This document shows, in pieces, positions 7,923-11,233 of a stretch of DNA of 11,233 nucleotides. The stretch is from the NCBI GenBank assembly GCA_016839845.1, contig JAEOTL010000301.1, positions 1 through 11,233 of the forward strand. The letters are read 5' to 3'. This stretch comes from Promethearchaeota archaeon (GTDB lineage: Archaea > Asgardarchaeota > Lokiarchaeia > Sigynarchaeales > SOKP01). Within the stretch, counting starts at the first letter, position 1, and the number at the start of each line of letters is the position of its first letter. Below the pieces are notes generated by a model, which worked only from the letters and a program-made list of their open reading frames with translations, searched no databases and had not been told where the DNA came from. Made by a program: the position numbers and the translations under genes.

Positions 7923-8816
7923 TTAGTCAAGAGCATTGCTCTTAATTAGTTTATCAATCCAACTCTCGAAATAAATCATTTTAGTTGGTACAAAGTTGAT
8001 TACATCTTTAACGAGTGGAATTTTTTCAATTTTCTTAACTTGTTCCTCAATATCTCTCAACTTATCTATGAAAACGGTGATGATGAAGGCTTCCTGGTTT
8101 GCTACTCTCCATACATAGAAATAATTCTTAATTATCTCCATAACTTGGTTAAAGGATTCAGAGGCAACTTTCTCAAATCTGACTATTAACATATAAGACA
8201 GAAAATCAGCCGCACTTGTATCAAGGTCAATCATGAAAAGAATGATAATATTTTCAGTGAGATATTTTAATCTTCTTTTGACAGTTTTAGATGAAATTCC
8301 TAATTCATTCGCGATCTCTACGTCGGTTTTTCTGCAGTTATCTTTAATTGAATTTATTATTTTCCAATCGGTTTTAGTTAATCTTGTATTTTTAAAGCTT
8401 AGAGATTGGGGAATAAGCAATATAAAATTTTCCACATCTATTATTTCTTCAAATTGCATCAATTTTTCAAGATTTTTTTTAAAATCATAATCATCAGAGT
8501 AAGTGTGAATAATCTGCATCTTATCTTGAAGTGAAATAGCCCCTCCACTAACCTCATCTAGTTGTCCAATACGTTCCATTAATTCTTGTTGGTTTGTGCC
8601 TTCTTTTACACGAACAAGACTATAACACACTGATTTTTGCGATAATAAAAAATTAAGATTGGTTGTAAACTTCTGAATTACGCCTATCTCGACAAGGTGA
8701 TTAATTCTTTTTTTCACTAAGTAAGGAGTTAACTTTACATTTTTTGAAATTGCTTCAAACGACATCCGACCATTGAAAAGTAACAACTTTAGGATTTCTA
8801 GGTCCTTATCATCCAT
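7923..8816 (-). CDS. Two-headed Lrp/AsnC-type transcription regulator
   Basis: A 297-residue DNA-binding regulator made of two Lrp/AsnC-like halves. The first winged helix-turn-helix spans about 2-50 (DKDLEILKLLLFNGR, then a recognition helix near LTPYLVKKRINHL). It is followed by an alpha/beta region (about 62-135) like a degenerate effector-binding RAM domain. The second helix-turn-helix spans about 146-196 (LTKTDWKIINSIKDN, ISSKTVKRRLKYL), followed by a second RAM-like region (205-280). Ordinary Lrp proteins are about 150 residues with one of each, so this looks like an internal duplication and fusion. The effector is unknown. The start ATG 8816 has no strong SD, but a TATA-like box lies about 22 bases upstream, so the mRNA may be nearly leaderless. 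It faces away from the 9036 operon, and palindromes in the shared gap could be its operators. Confidence 0.82.
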   Translation of the reverse strand: MDDKDLEILKLLLFNGRMSFEAISKNVKLTPYLVKKRINHLVEIGVIQKFTTNLNFLLSQKSVCYSLVRVKEGTNQQELMERIGQLDEVSGGAISLQDKMQIIHTYSDDYDFKKNLEKLMQFEEIIDVENFILLIPQSLSFKNTRLTKTDWKIINSIKDNCRKTDVEIANELGISSKTVKRRLKYLTENIIILFMIDLDTSAADFLSYMLIVRFEKVASESFNQVMEIIKNYFYVWRVANQEAFIITVFIDKLRDIEEQVKKIEKIPLVKDVINFVPTKMIYFESWIDKLIKSNALD

Positions 8817-8833
8817 TTTAAGGATCTCGGTAG

Positions 8834-8842
8834 TTTTATATT
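8834..8842 (-). promoter_or_regulatory. Probable TATA box of the Lrp-like regulator
   Basis: On the minus strand AATATAAAA is centred about 22 bases before the ATG at 8816, close enough for a leaderless or very short leader. It stands about 40 bases from the inverted repeat at 8881-8910, so binding there could also affect this promoter. Confidence 0.45.
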
Positions 8843-8880
8843 GTAAGTAATGTCAATTTTCCTTATTTATTTTTTCGAAA

Positions 8881-8910
8881 CTGGACATTTTTACATAAGT
8901 TTATGTCCAG
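8881..8910. repeat. Perfect 8-bp inverted repeat with nested palindrome (candidate operator)
   Basis: CTGGACAT (8881-8888) and ATGTCCAG (8903-8910) are perfect inverted arms separated by 14 bases. A second palindrome, ACATAA-GT-TTATGT (8893-8906), shares the right arm. The element lies between the divergent Lrp-like regulator and the 9036 operon, where an operator is expected. If transcribed it could instead fold as alternative hairpins in the leader. Confidence 0.5.
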
Positions 8911-8918
8911 ATTATTGG

Positions 8919-8951
8919 ATTGAAATTGCCATATTCTTTAAATATTTCAAT
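8919..8951. repeat. Perfect 8-bp inverted repeat spanning a TATA-like box
   Basis: ATTGAAAT (8919-8926) and ATTTCAAT (8944-8951) are perfect inverted arms around a 17-base spacer. TTTAAATA (8937-8944), a candidate TATA box for the 9036 operon, overlaps the spacer and right arm, so a protein bound here would block TBP. This is an inference from layout; AT-richness makes chance matches more likely than for the CTGGACAT repeat. Confidence 0.4.
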
Positions 8952-9023
8952 GATTTCTTAAAATTTGAGAAAAATAAAGTTGTATTTCACTGTTTTTCTC
9001 TTATAAATTATAATATATCAAAA

Positions 9024-9029
9024 GGAGGG
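9024..9029 (+). promoter_or_regulatory. Strong SD site (GGAGGG) for the 9036 gene
   Basis: GGAGGG lies 6 bases before the ATG at 9036, the best ribosome binding site in the window. The TATAAATTATA run at 9002-9012 is too close to be the TATA box, since transcription would then begin at or after this SD. The promoter is therefore probably further upstream, nearer the palindromes. Confidence 0.75.
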
Positions 9030-9035
9030 AAATAA

Positions 9036-9716
9036 ATGAAAGAATTAATTGTGCTACATCAAAGTACTAGCTCAAAATGGTATAAACCTTGGAATAAACG
9101 ATCATTGAGTTTGAATTTCGTCGGATTTATGAGTATAGCCGTCTTGACCGCCCTATTTACGGTGTTCTTTGATATTATCATGATGGAAATAGGATACATT
9201 TATCTATATTTTATAATGCTGTTTCTAATGATGATAACTTATTTTTTCATAGTTTTTTTAAAGACAATCGGGACAGCAGTCTTCTTTTTTGGAATTAACG
9301 GGCTTATAGGGATTCCAATTGAACTTATATTAGAATGGCAGATTGAAAATACTTTAAAATCTCCTTGGAGTGCCGTTTACTGGGCTCTTATTTATGTTGC
9401 GTACGGATTATCAATTGATTTATCATTTTGGATTTTCAAACCTGCTAAAAACGAGAGGAAAGCGGTGTTAATTTCCTCTTTGATCTCTTCAGTCTGTTTC
9501 ATTTTGCTTAGTATTCTAGCACTTGAAACATTCTATAAATCAGATTTATCGGCACCTGGAGTTGATAATTTTCTGACCTACGGTTATTTCTTAATACCCT
9601 ATTCAATAATTCAGGGAGGAATGGGTGCATTTATCGGTTGGTATACTGCTAGCTATTTACTTAAGAGAAATATCTCAAATAGAGGACTTATCCAAAATAC
9701 TAATGTAAAATCATAG
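9036..9716 (+). CDS. Six-helix membrane protein, possibly an ECF-type transporter S subunit
   Basis: A 226-residue integral membrane protein with hydrophobic segments at about 27-49, 55-77, 79-99, 112-134, 143-163 and 183-207, and short charged ends. Size and six-helix layout match energy-coupling-factor substrate-binding (S) subunits. A KSPWSAVYW segment (108-116), followed by a helix ending in aromatic residues and then a basic loop, recalls the SPWG region of YkoE-type S subunits. That resemblance is from memory and weak, and no ATPase or T subunit is in the window. The start is fixed by an SD site and an in-frame TAA directly before the ATG. The stop is 21 bases before the likely start of a small Cys-rich protein, so the two form an operon. 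The function is not established. Confidence 0.65.
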   Translation: MKELIVLHQSTSSKWYKPWNKRSLSLNFVGFMSIAVLTALFTVFFDIIMMEIGYIYLYFIMLFLMMITYFFIVFLKTIGTAVFFFGINGLIGIPIELILEWQIENTLKSPWSAVYWALIYVAYGLSIDLSFWIFKPAKNERKAVLISSLISSVCFILLSILALETFYKSDLSAPGVDNFLTYGYFLIPYSIIQGGMGAFIGWYTASYLLKRNISNRGLIQNTNVKS

Positions 9717-9737
9717 GAATGAGAGAGGTTGAAAATA

Positions 9738-9959
9738 TTGAGTGAATGGAGATTAGATTTTGATGACGCATTAGAAATATGTGAAAGAGTTCGGGTTGAA
9801 AATAAAAACAAAAGGATTAGTTTTAATAAATTATGGTGTTGGGGTTGCGCGAAATTCACGAAAAGTCCTGAGAAACGATGTTTTGCAAATTCTGAAAATG
9901 GGAGTAATACCGGATGTGTTCAAGTCAATAGGTTGTATTTGAAGCTAAAAAAAATCTAG
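9738..9959 (+). CDS. Small four-cysteine protein, possible metal-binding
   Basis: A 73-residue soluble protein I do not recognise. It opens with an acidic helix (WRLDFDDALEICERVRVE), followed by a Cys-rich core, WCWGC (Cys34, Cys37), then Cys48 and Cys60, and a basic tail. CxxC-x10-C-x11-C is suited to one zinc ion or an iron-sulfur cluster; Cys15 lies outside this pattern. The start is TTG at 9738, 6 or more bases after the SD GAGAGAGG (9721-9728). An in-frame TTG at 9729 would abut the SD and is less likely. It follows the membrane protein closely and ends before long T-runs, so it is the last gene of a two-gene operon. The well-formed cysteine pattern and SD argue that it is real. Confidence 0.68.
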   Translation: MSEWRLDFDDALEICERVRVENKNKRISFNKLWCWGCAKFTKSPEKRCFANSENGSNTGCVQVNRLYLKLKKI

Positions 9960-9972
9960 AAATTAGTGTTCC

Positions 9973-9996
9973 TTTTTTTTTTAAACTTATTTTTTT
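9973..9996 (+). terminator. Oligo-T terminator of the 9036-9959 operon
   Basis: Runs of ten T (9973-9982) and seven T (9990-9996) begin 13 bases after the stop of the small Cys-rich gene. No stem precedes them, which fits archaeal U-tract termination rather than a bacterial hairpin terminator. Confidence 0.6.
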
Positions 9997-10059
9997 AACG
10001 TTACAGCTCCCAAGCACGTAGAAAACTATTAATGAATTGAACATTTTAATTAACTACTT

Positions 10060-10668
10060 ATGGTTAAATATCAAAAAATATTTGCAATTTGTGGGATAGC
10101 TGCTCCAATAATCTTTAATATGATTTGGATACTTGGAGGAATATTACAACCTGGTTATAACCACATCCGAGACGATGTGAGTTCTTTATTAGCACTCGGA
10201 GCTCCGAATAAGGTATTATTCGATATTATGAATCTCATAAATGTTGGGTTATCAATTACATTTCTAATAGGCTTGAATTTGGTAATGAGGGCGCTTAAAG
10301 GACCAAAAGTAGGTCCTATTTTATTCCTTGTTAGTAGCATTCTAAATCTTATTGTAGCATTGTTTTTTCCTCTAAACTATGGGGGGGAACCTACTGGGAT
10401 AACCGGAATTTCACACCTAGTAATAGTTATGATAACTGGGTTCCTTAATCTGGGAGGGATGATTGCAATGTGGCGAGGATTACGGAAAGTAGATGAATGG
10501 GCAGGATATGATAAATATTCATTAATATCATTTATTGGTACATTCATAGTCACGATCCTCCTTGTATTTGCGGCGGGGAGCGAAATAATGGGAATAGTGG
10601 AGCGATTAGTTATTCTAGCAAATAATCAATACTTCGTCGTATTAGCTATAAAGATTTATCGAAGTTAG
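10060..10668 (+). CDS. DUF998 family membrane protein
   Basis: A 202-residue integral membrane protein with about six hydrophobic helices, matching the usual length of the DUF998 family. Hallmarks are the ILQPGYNHIRDDVSSLLALG loop after the first helix (29-48), the FFPLNYGGEPTGITGISH segment with a conserved-type His119 (102-119), and GIVERLVI near the end (178-185). The family has no settled function. The start is ATG 10060; an in-frame TAA at 10051-10053 excludes a longer form. No SD is visible, so the mRNA may be leaderless or have a short leader. It is separated from the upstream operon by T-runs and converges with the MFS gene. Confidence 0.85.
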   Translation: MVKYQKIFAICGIAAPIIFNMIWILGGILQPGYNHIRDDVSSLLALGAPNKVLFDIMNLINVGLSITFLIGLNLVMRALKGPKVGPILFLVSSILNLIVALFFPLNYGGEPTGITGISHLVIVMITGFLNLGGMIAMWRGLRKVDEWAGYDKYSLISFIGTFIVTILLVFAAGSEIMGIVERLVILANNQYFVVLAIKIYRS

Positions 10669-10674
10669 TGATTA

Positions 10675-10719
10675 GAAAAAAACCGAAGAAAAAAGGCAAT
10701 TTTTATTTTTTTATTTTTA
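10675..10719. terminator. Bidirectional A/T-tract terminator between convergent genes
   Basis: T-rich sequence at 10701-10719 follows the DUF998 gene on the plus strand. A-runs at about 10675-10695 read as T-runs on the minus strand just after the MFS stop at 10703. Together they could end both convergent transcripts. The plus-strand T-tract overlaps the Lys-rich C-terminal codons of the MFS gene. Confidence 0.45.
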
Positions 10720-11233
10720 TAACACCAATCTTATCAATATCTACCTGCTCTACCATGAATGAGCTTAACATTCGAATAGCTAACATGAAAAGTGGGATTA
10801 AACCTAACCCTAGATAAACGGAGATAATAAAGGGGATACTGTCACCCAATGTAACCCATAATACTCCTCCAATTAAAGGACCGATCACTCGACCAAGGCG
10901 ATCAATCCACATATGTAAACCAAAAACTTTGCCTCTATGTTTAATGGAAATTCGACTCATTATCGCTTGCAGAAGATAACCATTCGATTCAGCTGCGATA
11001 TATAAGAAAATCAGAATAATGGCAAAATCTATCGGGGTAAACGCAAAGATTAACAACCAGATCATTAGGGCCTTGAAAACACCGATAATTATTACAGATA
11101 GAAGAGGAGAGATTCGATCATAAGATTTCCCTAGGCTCGCGGAAACCAATTGTGAGAGAACTTGAGCAGGAAAATACACGATCATCACAATTATAGGGAT
11201 GATCTGTCCAGAAAAATCAGTTAGTAGATTATC
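10703..11233 (-). CDS. Major facilitator superfamily transporter, C-terminal part (cut by window edge)
   Basis: The last 176 residues of an MFS secondary transporter; the frame stays open to the right edge, so the N-terminal half lies outside the window. An internal GTG or ATG near 11188 is not the true start, because coding sequence (DNLLTDFSGQIIPIIV) continues upstream of it. Visible signatures are GKSYDRIS, matching the MFS loop motif G-x-x-x-D-R between helices 8 and 9, and RGKVFGLHMW followed by GRVIGPLIGGVLW, matching helix 11. Four to five helices can be counted, ending in a short Lys-rich tail. Substrate and direction cannot be told. The gene converges on the DUF998 gene with a 34-base gap. 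Confidence 0.82.
   Translation of the reverse strand, partial: DNLLTDFSGQIIPIIVMIVYFPAQVLSQLVSASLGKSYDRISPLLSVIIIGVFKALMIWLLIFAFTPIDFAIILIFLYIAAESNGYLLQAIMSRISIKHRGKVFGLHMWIDRLGRVIGPLIGGVLWVTLGDSIPFIISVYLGLGLIPLFMLAIRMLSSFMVEQVDIDKIGVIKIKK

Noticed and set aside
8850..9035. Open frame of 61 codons on the plus strand before the 9036 gene
   Set aside because: It overlaps the inverted repeats and promoter region, has no SD, is Phe/Ile-rich as expected of AT-rich noncoding DNA, and ends exactly at the true gene's start only because of an AAATAAATG context.
8817..9035. Possible riboswitch (for example TPP) before the putative transporter
   Set aside because: I looked for the conserved TPP core and other familiar riboswitch motifs and found none; only simple inverted repeats are visible.

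Overview
The window is AT-rich (about one third G+C by eye) and densely coded, and it reads most naturally as a mesophilic archaeal chromosome. Evidence: TATA-like boxes sit about 25-45 bases before several starts, and the IT-family permease looks leaderless. Oligo-T runs rather than strong GC hairpins end genes. There is a two-headed Lrp/AsnC regulator and a secreted subtilase carrying tandem Ig-like domains. Some genes also have good Shine-Dalgarno (SD) sites. Asgard archaea are my best guess, but this is inference: no rRNA, tRNA or other marker gene is present. I saw no mobile element, CRISPR array or phage gene.

Layout. (1) Positions 1-2200, minus strand: a secreted S8 subtilisin-like protease with a complete catalytic triad, two tandem Ig-like domains and the start of an FN3-like domain, running off the left edge. 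Its signal peptide has no usable start codon in frame unless one A is added to an A5 run. (2) 2223-2696: a long intergenic region holding promoters for the two outward-facing genes. (3) 2697-3989, plus: an IT-superfamily (ArsB/SLC13-like) permease of unknown substrate. (4) 4111-6555, plus: a PD-(D/E)XK nuclease fused to an iron-sulfur XPD/DinG-type helicase, preceded by a large AT-rich palindrome. (5) 6560-7261, minus, and 7380-7874, plus: a divergent pair made of a zinc/rubredoxin-ribbon metallo-beta-lactamase-fold protein and a bacterioferritin-like diiron protein, suggesting iron or oxygen handling. (6) 7923-8816, minus: the duplicated Lrp/AsnC-type regulator. It is divergent from (7) 9036-9716, plus, a six-helix membrane protein that may be an ECF-type substrate-binding subunit, and 9738-9959, plus, a small four-cysteine protein in the same operon. 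Two perfect inverted repeats lie between the regulator and this operon. (8) 10060-10668, plus: a DUF998 membrane protein. (9) 10703-11233, minus: the C-terminal half of a major facilitator transporter, cut by the right edge.

Most of the genes look like independent housekeeping or envelope functions. Two places suggest a linked system. One is the ribbon-MBL/ferritin divergent pair. The other is the regulator, palindromes, membrane protein and Cys-rich protein block at 7923-9959, which is the best candidate for an undescribed regulated transport or metal-related unit.
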